A stretch of 9,664 nucleotides of DNA from CAYFMH01 sp964344775 (GCA_964344775.1 CAYFOO010000054.1:1-9664), one strand, 5' to 3'. Shown: positions 1-4,988, numbered from the stretch's first letter. Notes: generated from the sequence alone by a model not told the origin. Numbers and translations are program-made.

Positions 1-400
1 TCGGTGTCGTCGTCTCAAATCCAATTCCGAAAAAAACACGGGTCTTGTTCTCCGGCTTCAACATCTCATCGGCCGTGTAGATCATCTGTACATCAGCCCC
101 TCGAGCCTTCGCCTGAGCGAGTGAACCGGATGTCCCCGGCACGTCCATCATGTCTCCATAGCTCGCCACGGGGATCCCAGATTGTGCCAGAGCAATCATC
201 GCATCGATGTCCCGCTGGGCCGTGACGCAAACAGGGCACCCTGGCCCAGAAATCAGACGAATATTGGACGGCAAAATATCTCGAATGCCGTATTTCATGA
301 TGGTATTGGTGTGCCCCCCACAGACCTCCATGATTGTGATTTTTTGATCTTTTGGGAAAGTCGCAGCCAAACCTTCGATTTTTTTGAGATAAATATTCAT
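1..400 (-). CDS. hypD: HypD, hydrogenase maturation Fe-S protein (N-terminal part, runs off the window)
   Basis: HypD is the cytoplasmic Fe-S scaffold that works with HypC and HypE to build the Fe(CN)2CO centre of [NiFe]-hydrogenases. I translated this gene by hand. It starts at the ATG at 400 and is still open at base 1, giving 133 residues. The HypD signatures are present: MEVCGGHT with Cys27, SGPGCPVCVT with Cys55 and Cys58, and GFETTTP at residues 127-133. The 28-residue step from Cys27 to Cys55 and the CxxC match the E. coli Cys41/Cys69/Cys72 pattern. The N-terminus is about 14 residues shorter than in typical HypD. The ATG overlaps the stop of the upstream recombinase (TGATG), so the two are probably translationally coupled. 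In the hypD frame an in-frame TAA lies 12 nt upstream of the ATG, and the only alternative start is TTG at 403. No Shine-Dalgarno sequence is seen. Confidence 0.95.
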   Translation of the reverse strand, partial: MNIYLKKIEGLAATFPKDQKITIMEVCGGHTNTIMKYGIRDILPSNIRLISGPGCPVCVTAQRDIDAMIALAQSGIPVASYGDMMDVPGTSGSLAQAKARGADVQMIYTADEMLKPENKTRVFFGIGFETTTP

Positions 401-1221
401 CAAAAAGGACTTTTAATATTTTTTATTTGAGGATTAGTTACCTGCGTATATCGCTGAGTCGTTCTGATATTTTGGTGCCCGAGAAGTTCCTGCACATAAC
501 GGACATCAACACCATTTTCGAGTAGGTGTGTCGCAAATGAATGCCGGAGAGAATGGAAAGTAGCGGGTTTTTGGATCCCCGATTTTTTCAGAGCCTTTTC
601 AAAAATCTTTTGGAGTGATCTTGTCGTCAGATTCCCTCCTCTTTCTGATTCTACCAAAAAATCATCTGCACTTTTGAGCCGAGAAAGGTCTATGATATCA
701 TTTTTAAGCTTTTCAGGAAAAATAGTAATTCGATCCTTATTTCCCTTACCTCTCTTGATATGGATAGTAAAATTCTCAAGATCAAAATCCCCCACCCGCA
801 AATGCACAGTCTCTGAAATTCTCAAGCCAGCCCCATAAGTAATGGCGAGTAAAAATCGATGTTTTTTATTGATAACACTAGCAAGAAGTTTTTGAATCTC
901 AGTTCTGGATAATACGACGGGAAGTTTTTTGGCCTCTTTTGAAAAATGGATACGAAGATCTTTTGGCTTCTCCAGCACTTCTGCATAAAAAAACTTTATT
1001 GATTCTTTATAAACGTTAATAGTTTTGGGAGATTTTCCTTGTGTTTGTAATAAAAGAAGAAAATCAACAATTTCATCCCGAGAAACTGTTTCGGGAGATT
1101 TTGGAGTAATATATTTCAGAAAAATTTCTACACAGGTAGTGTAAATTTTTAATGTTTTGGAAGAATAATTCCGGAGTTTTATTTCCCGTTGAAGTTTTGT
1201 GATGTATTCAGATATTTGCAT
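400..1221 (-). CDS. Tyrosine recombinase of the XerC/XerD/integron-integrase type
   Basis: This 273-aa site-specific recombinase cuts and rejoins DNA through a tyrosine nucleophile. An N-terminal SAM-like core-binding domain (about residues 1-95) is followed by a catalytic domain. All catalytic residues are visible: Arg134 in GAGLRISE, Lys159 in RGKGNKDR, His223 and Arg226 in HSLRHSFATHL, His249 in LLGHQ, and Tyr258 in RYTQV. It is therefore full length and probably active. The C-terminus (NIKSPF) is like those of stand-alone XerD/XerA-like and integron-type enzymes. The start at 1221 is preceded by AGGA 3-4 nt away and a good promoter. It lies between hypC and hypD, which normally sit together, and its stop overlaps hypD. 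The target site is unknown. It could be a chromosomal resolvase, a phage/plasmid integrase or a cassette integrase. Confidence 0.93.
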   Translation of the reverse strand: MQISEYITKLQREIKLRNYSSKTLKIYTTCVEIFLKYITPKSPETVSRDEIVDFLLLLQTQGKSPKTINVYKESIKFFYAEVLEKPKDLRIHFSKEAKKLPVVLSRTEIQKLLASVINKKHRFLLAITYGAGLRISETVHLRVGDFDLENFTIHIKRGKGNKDRITIFPEKLKNDIIDLSRLKSADDFLVESERGGNLTTRSLQKIFEKALKKSGIQKPATFHSLRHSFATHLLENGVDVRYVQELLGHQNIRTTQRYTQVTNPQIKNIKSPF

Positions 1222-1250
1222 TTCCTAAAAAAACTTGATTTGTATTTCGC

Positions 1251-1281
1251 ATTTTATACACTTAAAAAAGTTTTTCAAGAA
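1251..1281 (-). promoter_or_regulatory. Probable promoter of the recombinase gene (and hence hypD)
   Basis: On the minus strand TTGAAA (1273-1278) is followed after 16 nt by TAAAAT (1251-1256). An alternative reading is TTCTTG (1276-1281), 17 nt, TATAAA (1253-1258). Transcription would start near 1244, about 20 nt before the ATG at 1221. Nothing resembling a second promoter is seen before hypD, so hypD may depend on this one. Confidence 0.5.
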
Positions 1282-1344
1282 CTATTTTCAGATAGAAAAG
1301 AGTTATGGTTACGATGAAATTTACAAAAATAACTTTTTAAAGCT

Positions 1345-1464
1345 ATGAATTACTGGACTCAATTAAGTATTGATTATGCAAATCAAAGAAACTATCTTGA
1401 TGATCTTTTTTCTTATAACAAACTTTTTATTTTTTACCAAATCCAAAAAGGCCACCGAAATTAA
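1345..1464 (+). pseudogene. Possible 5' remnant of an unidentified gene (39 codons)
   Basis: A short plus-strand reading frame begins MNYWTQLSIDYANQ and continues RNYLDDLF. This looks like the amphipathic beginning of a real protein. After about residue 22 it turns into low-complexity Phe/Tyr/Lys-rich sequence, and its last codons run through the terminator of the oppositely oriented 60-aa gene. I do not recognise the family. A plausible reading is a gene truncated when the neighbouring GC-richer unit arrived. It could also be a chance ORF. There is no Shine-Dalgarno sequence. Confidence 0.25.
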
Positions 1465-1473
1465 TCGATGGCC
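1445..1473 (-). terminator. Rho-independent terminator of the 60-aa membrane protein gene
   Basis: On the minus strand GGCCATCGA pairs with the arm at 1450-1458, giving a 9-bp stem with one G-U pair and a 6-nt A/T loop. It is followed directly by five T's (plus-strand A's 1445-1449). It lies 27 nt beyond the stop of the 60-aa ORF. Confidence 0.75.
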
Positions 1474-1477
1474 CTGA

Positions 1478-1718
1478 GGGATCTGTTCTCCACAAAACGA
1501 CTAGGCCTTTTTTAGAGGTTGTTCAGCAAGAAGTTTCCAATATGGCCGACCCAATCCAAAAGCGGTTACTGCAAGCAGAACTGCTAGAAATGCTATCCAG
1601 GGCCCTGCCTTAATCGACGCAAGGGCAGTCAATCCCCCAACCAGCGAACACACAATGAAGGCTACTATTCTGAACTCTTCCATAGTGGAAGTTCCTTTCC
1701 TGTCAAAGAACAGATCCC
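1478..1718. repeat. 12-bp perfect inverted repeat flanking the 60-aa ORF
   Basis: GGGATCTGTTCT at 1478-1489 is repeated as its exact reverse complement AGAACAGATCCC at 1707-1718. In the minus-strand mRNA one copy lies in the leader 23 nt before the start codon, and the other lies between the stop codon and the terminator. The two ends of the message could therefore pair across the whole ORF. Alternatively, these are the ends of a small inserted cassette. Confidence 0.7.
1501..1683 (-). CDS. Small two-helix membrane protein, unknown function
   Basis: A 60-aa protein with two hydrophobic helices (about residues 6-27 and 29-47). The turn between them holds KAGPW, and the tail is basic (KLL...LKKA). 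It belongs to no family I recognise. The start at 1683 is well supported: AAGGA lies 9 nt upstream, unlike the SD-less neighbours. The codons are visibly more GC-rich than those of the flanking genes. It has its own structured leader and terminator, and sits between hypC and the recombinase on the same strand. A role in hydrogenase maturation is not indicated. It looks like an inserted independent unit. Confidence 0.7.
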   Translation of the reverse strand: MEEFRIVAFIVCSLVGGLTALASIKAGPWIAFLAVLLAVTAFGLGRPYWKLLAEQPLKKA

Positions 1719-1729
1719 ATCAGCGTGAG

Positions 1730-1776
1730 AAACCGCCCTTTCGGTTTAACGAAAGTCAGTTCCATTCTTTACTGAC
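1730..1776 (-). promoter_or_regulatory. Structured leader with mutually exclusive hairpins before the 60-aa gene
   Basis: Three small perfect stems are packed here: GTCAGT/ACTGAC (1755-1760 with 1771-1776), CTTTCG/CGAAAG (1738-1743 with 1750-1755) and AAACCG/CGGTTT (1730-1735 with 1742-1747). The last two share bases and cannot form together, as in attenuators or riboswitch-like leaders. I match no known riboswitch class. Function is inferred from structure only. Confidence 0.4.
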
Positions 1777-1822
1777 AATCCGCTTTTTAAATCATGATAA
1801 ATAAAAAAGCAACCAAAACTAT

Positions 1823-1854
1823 TTACTCGTTATCTCGTCTTCTCGTCATCTAAT
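1823..1854. repeat. 8-bp-period array overlapping the hypC stop codon
   Basis: Four octamers in a row: TTACTCGT, TATCTCGT, CTTCTCGT, CATCTAAT. The array covers the hypC stop (1830-1832) and encodes the last residues of HypC (about DDEKTR). It is the only clear octamer array in the window; the others have a period of 7. Confidence 0.7.
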
Positions 1855-2042
1855 AAATTGTACATCTCCCGTGCCCGATCTTCGTCCACTTTTTCAATCG
1901 CAAATCCCACATGCACGAGAACCCATTCTCCCTCTTTTGCAGAAATAAAAGAAACATTTGCTTCTTTTTTGACGCCACCATAATCAACAATGGCAATATC
2001 ACCATTGATCGATTCGATCTGTCCAGGATAAGCTAAACACAT
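1830..2042 (-). CDS. hypC: HypC/HybG-type hydrogenase maturation chaperone
   Basis: HypC is a small OB-fold chaperone. It carries the Fe(CN)2CO group with HypD and delivers it to the hydrogenase large subunit. The 70-aa protein begins MCLAYPGQI. Cys2, exposed after Met removal, is the essential ligand and defines the ATG at 2042; the frame also reaches a TTG at 2051 that would bury it. Other family features are the VDYGGVKKEA strand and the GEWVLVHVGFAIEKVDE block. The length is close to the usual 75-90 aa. The C-terminal DDEKTR tail is encoded by an octamer array. It follows hypA by 90 nt on the same strand, and hypD, its obligatory partner, lies about 1.4 kb further on behind foreign-looking genes. 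Confidence 0.95.
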   Translation of the reverse strand: MCLAYPGQIESINGDIAIVDYGGVKKEANVSFISAKEGEWVLVHVGFAIEKVDEDRAREMYNLLDDEKTR

Positions 2043-2050
2043 TTTAATCA

Positions 2051-2137
2051 ATTACAAACTTCCAATTACAAGTTACAAATTAAAAAGAAAAAAACAATTC
2101 ATTTGTAATTTGGCCTTCGTAATTTGTAATTTTTAAT
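2051..2137. repeat. Two facing 7-bp-period arrays between hypA and hypC
   Basis: Array one (2051-2085) has five heptads: ATTACAA, ACTTCCA, ATTACAA, GTTACAA, ATTAAAA. Array two (2103-2137) has five heptads of the complementary family: TTGTAAT, TTGGCCT, TCGTAAT, TTGTAAT, TTTTAAT. The two are inverted relative to each other, so the hypA-hypC transcript could fold into a long A/U-rich hairpin (for example TTACAAAT with ATTTGTAA). Array two overlaps the hypA stop codon at 2133-2135. Confidence 0.8.
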
Positions 2138-2456
2138 TGATTTCTACTTCCTTCAAAACAATCTGATCTCCTGCCACAATCTCCGGCATCGTCGCTCCAC
2201 ACTTCGAACACTCATACACACTATGATCGTGCAGCTGCTGTAAAATTCTCGGTTCCCCTTCAAAACCACATTTACATCTTACTTCTGCCTTCTTACTTCT
2301 TACTTCTACCTTCCAATCCGTCATCTTCACCAAAATCTCTCGCATCTCACCTGCCGGCAAATGTGCCAAATCCCCCACCTCCACAGTGATGGCTTTCACA
2401 TTTCCTTGTTTTTGTGCTTCAAGAATGATTTGCTGAGCAATCGCTTGTTCGTGCAT
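2133..2456 (-). CDS. hypA: HypA-type hydrogenase nickel-insertion protein
   Basis: HypA is a Ni/Zn metallochaperone that, with HypB, loads nickel into the hydrogenase large subunit. The 107-aa protein starts MHE, with His2 as the family's nickel ligand. It has the conserved VEVGDL strand and a C-terminal zinc domain. The first cysteine pair is C61-K-C63 rather than CxxC; the second is C83-S-K-C86. HDH at 76-78 is a possible extra ligand. Residues about 47-61 (WKVEVRSKKAEVR), just before the zinc domain, are encoded by a six-unit heptad array. Length is slightly under the usual 113-118 aa. The gene is the first visible of the hyp cluster; hypB, hypE and hypF are not in the window. A TATAAT box 6 nt before the ATG suggests a leaderless mRNA. 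Confidence 0.93.
   Translation of the reverse strand: MHEQAIAQQIILEAQKQGNVKAITVEVGDLAHLPAGEMREILVKMTDWKVEVRSKKAEVRCKCGFEGEPRILQQLHDHSVYECSKCGATMPEIVAGDQIVLKEVEIN
2276..2317. repeat. 7-bp-period array inside the hypA coding region
   Basis: Six consecutive heptads (plus strand): ATCTTAC, TTCTGCC, TTCTTAC, TTCTTAC, TTCTACC, TTCCAAT. The array is read in frame within hypA and codes for the segment before the first zinc cysteine. It is the same family as the array after cutA, and the complement of the AGAAGTA array in the O-antigen-ligase-like gene. Confidence 0.85.
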
Positions 2457-2462
2457 TTTTTA

Positions 2463-2468
2463 ATTATA
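2463..2468 (-). promoter_or_regulatory. -10 box of hypA, leaderless arrangement
   Basis: A perfect TATAAT lies on the minus strand with only 6 nt (2457-2462) before the hypA ATG. Transcription would start at or next to the ATG. The -35 region (TTCTTA at 18 nt or less) is weak. Confidence 0.5.
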
Positions 2469-2518
2469 AAACTAGTTTAACATTTTAAGAATTTCAAAAA
2501 AACAAATCAATTCTAAAA

Positions 2519-2553
2519 ATTGAAGATTGATAATTGAAGACTGAAAATTGATT
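2519..2553. repeat. 7-bp-period array ending at the YtxH-like stop codon
   Basis: Five heptads: ATTGAAG, ATTGATA, ATTGAAG, ACTGAAA, ATTGATT. The last unit overlaps the stop codon (2553-2555) of the YtxH-like gene. The family is the same as the ATTGAAA array inside the O-antigen-ligase-like gene. Confidence 0.85.
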
Positions 2554-2762
2554 TATTTTTTTCCGTATTTATCCAAGAACCTTTCTGCCACGGTTTTCCC
2601 CCCTGCAAAAAGTGCTTTTCCCTTTCGTTTTACTTTATCCCGGGTCTTTTCTCCTTTGTCTGGAGCAAAAAGAAGTGACAGCACAGATCCAACAGCCCCA
2701 CCGACGATAATCCCGGTGATGAGGCTTCTTCGTTTTCTTTTTTGTTCTTTTTCTGGGGTCAT
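2553..2762 (-). CDS. YtxH-like small membrane protein
   Basis: A 69-aa protein. A very basic start (KEQKRKRRS) is followed by a glycine-rich hydrophobic segment (LITGIIVGGAVGSVLSLLF, about 14-32), then APDKGEKTRDKVKRKGK and a Lys-rich tail. The glycine-zipper helix followed by LLFAPxxGxxTR is the hallmark of YtxH-domain proteins, which are small general-stress-type membrane proteins without a known biochemical activity. Length is shorter than Bacillus YtxH but common for the domain. No Shine-Dalgarno sequence is present, and a heptad array overlaps its stop. A G/C-rich hairpin and a 53-aa membrane protein gene lie upstream on the same strand. Confidence 0.8.
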   Translation of the reverse strand: MTPEKEQKRKRRSLITGIIVGGAVGSVLSLLFAPDKGEKTRDKVKRKGKALFAGGKTVAERFLDKYGKK

Positions 2763-2841
2763 TTTCTGAAATTTAGGTTCAAAGATCCTGCTGTTTGGTT
2801 TTATTTTTGTTTATTTTCCAAAATTTTCAAGTGAGAGATTT

Positions 2842-2893
2842 CCCCCGGCACCTTTTTGTAACCAATTGTTTGTATGAAAAAAGGTGCGGGGGG
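2842..2893. repeat. Strong G/C-capped hairpin (16-bp arms, one mismatch)
   Basis: Arms 2842-2857 and 2878-2893 are complementary except for one G-G pair. A run of C's and GCACC joined to T's pairs with A's, GGTGC and a run of G's. The 20-nt loop contains CCAATTG. It lies 20 nt beyond the stop of the 53-aa gene and could terminate it, though no U-run follows the stem in that direction. In the plus direction a T6 run follows 5 nt after the stem, but no plus-strand gene precedes it. It could also be a dispersed palindromic element. Confidence 0.65.
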
Positions 2894-2913
2894 TCCGATT
2901 TTTTGAGGTTATA

Positions 2914-3075
2914 TTAGAATAACCCCCATCCTCCAAAAATGTTCGCTTTCATTTGAACAGCAAAGTTATGAGATAAATAACCGAGTAGGGTAAATGCTAC
3001 AGTCAGGGCTAGAGCGACCACGGTGTCGCCTATTAATTCTTGAGAAAATGTTTGTTTTTTTATGCTTTTTAGCAT
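2914..3075 (-). CDS. 53-aa single-pass membrane protein, unknown function
   Basis: This reading frame starts at the ATG at 3075 (MLKSIKKQTF) and ends with TAA at 2914-2916. The N-terminus is basic, followed by one hydrophobic helix (about 18-36, VVALALTVAFTLLGYL), then a short tail rich in Gly, Trp and Phe (IFGGWGLF). I recognise no family. The gene is supported by a clear promoter with about 16 nt of leader and by a following hairpin. Topology by the positive-inside rule would be N-in, but function cannot be inferred. It is too short to be found by length alone, so confidence is moderate. Confidence 0.6.
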   Translation of the reverse strand: MLKSIKKQTFSQELIGDTVVALALTVAFTLLGYLSHNFAVQMKANIFGGWGLF

Positions 3076-3097
3076 GGTTTGTTTTTATTTAATTTGT

Positions 3098-3126
3098 ATT
3101 ATGCCATAATTAAAAATTAAAGTCAA
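3098..3126 (-). promoter_or_regulatory. Promoter of the 53-aa gene
   Basis: On the minus strand TTGACT (3121-3126), a 17-nt spacer and CATAAT (3098-3103). The predicted start of transcription near 3091 is about 16 nt before the ATG at 3075. This is one of the best -35/-10 pairs in the window. Confidence 0.65.
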
Positions 3127-3163
3127 GGATTTGTCGACTAAATCAAAAAATACAAACCTTTAA

Positions 3164-3198
3164 TTCTGCATTCCTACTTCTACATTTTACCTTCCGAT
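3164..3198. repeat. 7-bp-period array at the cutA stop codon
   Basis: Five heptads: TTCTGCA, TTCCTAC, TTCTACA, TTTTACC, TTCCGAT. The last base is shared with the cutA stop (3198-3200). It is the same family as the array inside hypA. Confidence 0.8.
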
Positions 3199-3512
3199 CA
3201 TTCTGTCGCCTCTGCAATCCAGTTGAGATAGTCTGTACTCCCGCCCAGGATTGGCACAGAAACAATGCACGGACACTCGTAACTATGCATTTCTTTAATT
3301 TTTTCAATAGCGGGAATAAGCAAAGAATCCCTTGTTTTTACAAGAAAAACGGTTTCTGGATGTTCTCGAATTTGTTCTTCCCAGGTGTAAAGTGAATCCA
3401 CGTTGTCATGGATATTGACGCAGGCGGCCAATTTTTCTTCGAGAAGGGCCTTGCCAATGCGTTTGGCTTCAAATTTGTCTTTGGCGGTGACGTAGAGGAT
3501 GGAGAGTTTCAT
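3198..3512 (-). CDS. cutA: CutA1 divalent-cation tolerance protein
   Basis: CutA1 is a small trimeric ferredoxin-fold protein linked to copper/divalent-cation tolerance. Its exact biochemical role is unsettled. The 104-aa protein is full length. It shows the family landmarks LEEKLAACVNI (about 23-33), SLYTWEEQI, the FLVKT strand, the HSYECPCIVSVPI strand with the usual H-x-Y-x-x-P pattern, and the final YLNWI. Glu, usual in PEI, is replaced by Cys here (YECPCI). The start at 3512 is fixed by MKLSILYVTA. A TATAAT box 6 nt upstream suggests a leaderless message. Its neighbours are not metal-related except that hyp genes lie further downstream. It is a single gene with a heptad array at its stop. 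Confidence 0.92.
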   Translation of the reverse strand: MKLSILYVTAKDKFEAKRIGKALLEEKLAACVNIHDNVDSLYTWEEQIREHPETVFLVKTRDSLLIPAIEKIKEMHSYECPCIVSVPILGGSTDYLNWIAEATE

Positions 3513-3518
3513 GGTTTC

Positions 3519-3524
3519 ATTATA
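3519..3524 (-). promoter_or_regulatory. -10 box of cutA, leaderless arrangement
   Basis: A perfect TATAAT on the minus strand with exactly 6 nt before the cutA ATG, the same geometry as hypA. The -35 is poor (TTTTCT at 17 nt). Confidence 0.5.
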
Positions 3525-3554
3525 TCTTTCTTGGATAATTTAGAAAATAAAAAC

Positions 3555-3582
3555 TTGGCTTCCTTCGTCGTTTTGTTATACT
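3555..3582 (+). promoter_or_regulatory. Possible upstream promoter in the cutA-fabD gap
   Basis: TTGGCT, 16 nt, TATACT. The 281-bp gap between cutA and fabD holds this, the better promoter at 3703-3730 and a GGCC-GCAA-GGCC mini-hairpin near 3630. No gene I can support is present. If used, this promoter would give fabD a second, about 200-nt leader. Confidence 0.3.
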
Positions 3583-3702
3583 ATGACGAGGGGCTTAGTT
3601 CTATTAAAAAATCAATCTCTACAAAAACGGCCGCAAGGCCTATTCCAAAAGTTTTACTGAATTCTAACGTATTCAATATCAGCAAAAAAAGTAAATATTT
3701 AC

Positions 3703-3730
3703 TTGACAGAAAATCATGATTAAATATAAC
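3703..3730 (+). promoter_or_regulatory. Promoter of the fabD-like gene
   Basis: A perfect TTGACA (3703-3708), 16 nt and TATAAC (3725-3730). Transcription would start near 3737, leaving a leader of about 57 nt before the ATG at 3794. Confidence 0.65.
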
Positions 3731-3793
3731 CATTTTCGGCAACATTGTTGTTTTAACCTTGTTGTCACTCATTAATTCTTAACTTTTTAAAAA

Positions 3794-4870
3794 ATGACTA
3801 TCTTAAAATCAGGTGATGCAGTTCCAGAATTCGATTTGGCCGTAGGAATTTCGGGCCAAGGAAGTATTAGCTTGCCTGCCTACAAAGAGGTATTACTTCC
3901 TGATGGAAAAGCCAGCAGACATTTAGAAATGGCAACAGATGTAGCCTCAAGACTAGGGATCCATCCAAATCTTGCCTCTATTTTGGAAGGAGAGGATGAA
4001 AAAGCACTAGTTCCAACAGGAAGGCAACAACTGTTTATAGCTGCACATGCATTAGAAATGTTTGAAGCTGGGGGCGGTATTATTGATCGAGAAGCTATTA
4101 AAGTAGCTTTTGGTCTTTCTGTAGGAGAAGTTATCGCCCACGTTGTTTCGGGAGCTATGAGTGAAAATGATTTATACGAATCATTGGGAGAGAGAGGAGC
4201 AGGGATGGAAGAGGCTTGTAATGAACACACAACAGTTATGTATGCCTTAACCTTCAAGGGCAGAGAATTTGCTGAAGATGAAATTAAAGGAATTGAAGCA
4301 ATTCTTTCCAAATATGAAAGCGTAGAAGTGAGTAATTATAATTCAGCGGGAGAAATGGTAATTGGAGGAGATGAAGAACAAGCAACACTTGCCTTTAAGG
4401 AAATAAAAAATGAAATTGGGTGTCGAGGAATTAAAGTAAAGGCTCAAGGAGCCTTTCATACAAGGTGGATGGCAAGTGCAAAGCAAAGATTTTCTCAAGC
4501 AATGGAAAAAGTTGATTTCAAAGATACTTCCATAGCAGTTCCTTCTAATTTTACAGGAGATTTTGAATCAGGGGCACAAGCTATAAGACGTGTATTGGTC
4601 GATCAGATTACTGGAGCAGTTAAATTTGCTAAAAATATGATGAACGTGAGAGAAAAAATTGGAGATGCTGCTAATGTTCTGGTTATTGGTGGAAAGCCTA
4701 CAATACTACAAGGTCTTGTCGAAGCAAATGGGGTGACCGCTGCAGAAAATATTATTCCGATAAGCACTCGTGCAGATTTCTCAGCAGCATTAGAAAAACT
4801 AGGCGGAAGAATATCTGATGCAGTCCAAAGAATTGTTCCTGAACAAGAAGAAGCTTTACAAGGGGCATAA
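3794..4870 (+). CDS. fabD: FabD-type malonyl-CoA:ACP transacylase (acyltransferase)
   Basis: FabD moves malonyl groups from CoA to acyl carrier protein in fatty-acid synthesis. Visible marks are the oxyanion segment SGQGS (20-24, usually PGQGS); nucleophile Ser109 in GLSVGE; Arg134 in ERGAGM, which binds the substrate carboxylate; NYNSAGEMVIGG (181-192); and catalytic His222 in GAFHTRWM. The residue before the nucleophile is Leu instead of the usual His (GHSxGE), and EIGP is replaced by VIGG. At 358 aa it is longer than the usual 300-320, mostly through the first 80 residues and the tail. No Shine-Dalgarno sequence precedes it. It has its own promoter and terminator, with acpP following as a separate unit. 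A FabD acting on malonyl-CoA is most likely, but a different acyl donor is possible given the altered motifs. Confidence 0.85.
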   Translation: MTILKSGDAVPEFDLAVGISGQGSISLPAYKEVLLPDGKASRHLEMATDVASRLGIHPNLASILEGEDEKALVPTGRQQLFIAAHALEMFEAGGGIIDREAIKVAFGLSVGEVIAHVVSGAMSENDLYESLGERGAGMEEACNEHTTVMYALTFKGREFAEDEIKGIEAILSKYESVEVSNYNSAGEMVIGGDEEQATLAFKEIKNEIGCRGIKVKAQGAFHTRWMASAKQRFSQAMEKVDFKDTSIAVPSNFTGDFESGAQAIRRVLVDQITGAVKFAKNMMNVREKIGDAANVLVIGGKPTILQGLVEANGVTAAENIIPISTRADFSAALEKLGGRISDAVQRIVPEQEEALQGA

Positions 4871-4894
4871 TTTGATTAAATAAATAGCAAACCA

Positions 4895-4921
4895 AAAAAA
4901 GAGGCCTCTGGCCTCTTTTTT
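4895..4921 (+). terminator. Rho-independent terminator of fabD
   Basis: A perfect 12-bp stem (A6 GAGGCC with GGCCTC T6), TCT loop, with the T-run as the 3' arm. It lies 24 nt after the fabD stop. The symmetry would also allow termination from the other strand, but no gene needs it. Confidence 0.92.
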
Positions 4922-4936
4922 ATTAGAAAAAATAAT

Positions 4937-4964
4937 TTGACAAAATTATCAAAAATAATTAAAA
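4937..4964 (+). promoter_or_regulatory. Possible acpP promoter with near-palindromic -35 region
   Basis: TTGACA at 4937-4942, with the best spaced -10 candidate being the weak TTAAAA at 4959-4964 (16 nt). The -35 is embedded in a 16-bp imperfect palindrome (TTGACAAAATTATCAA). That could be an operator, but this is only suggestive in such AT-rich DNA. Confidence 0.4.
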
Positions 4965-4988
4965 AACAGTTAAATTGTTTTTCGAAAA

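Noticed and set aside
4..430. Two plus-strand reading frames opposite hypD
   Set aside because: Shadows: the minus strand here encodes an unmistakable HypD, and the plus frames have no family features.
2042..2051. Upstream TTG start for HypC (adds three residues)
   Set aside because: HypC needs Cys directly after the initiator Met; the ATG at 2042 gives MCLAYPG.
3625..3645. ACGGCCGCAAGG segment resembling the 16S rRNA 900 region
   Set aside because: Only about 12 bases match and the flanks do not continue as rRNA; it is a GCAA-capped mini-hairpin.
3408..3772. Overlapping frames on both strands upstream of fabD
   Set aside because: One is antisense to cutA; the others are low-complexity, without start signals or protein-like features.
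3880..4311. 143-aa minus-strand frame within fabD
   Set aside because: Ser/Pro/Ala-rich shadow antisense to a conserved FabD domain.
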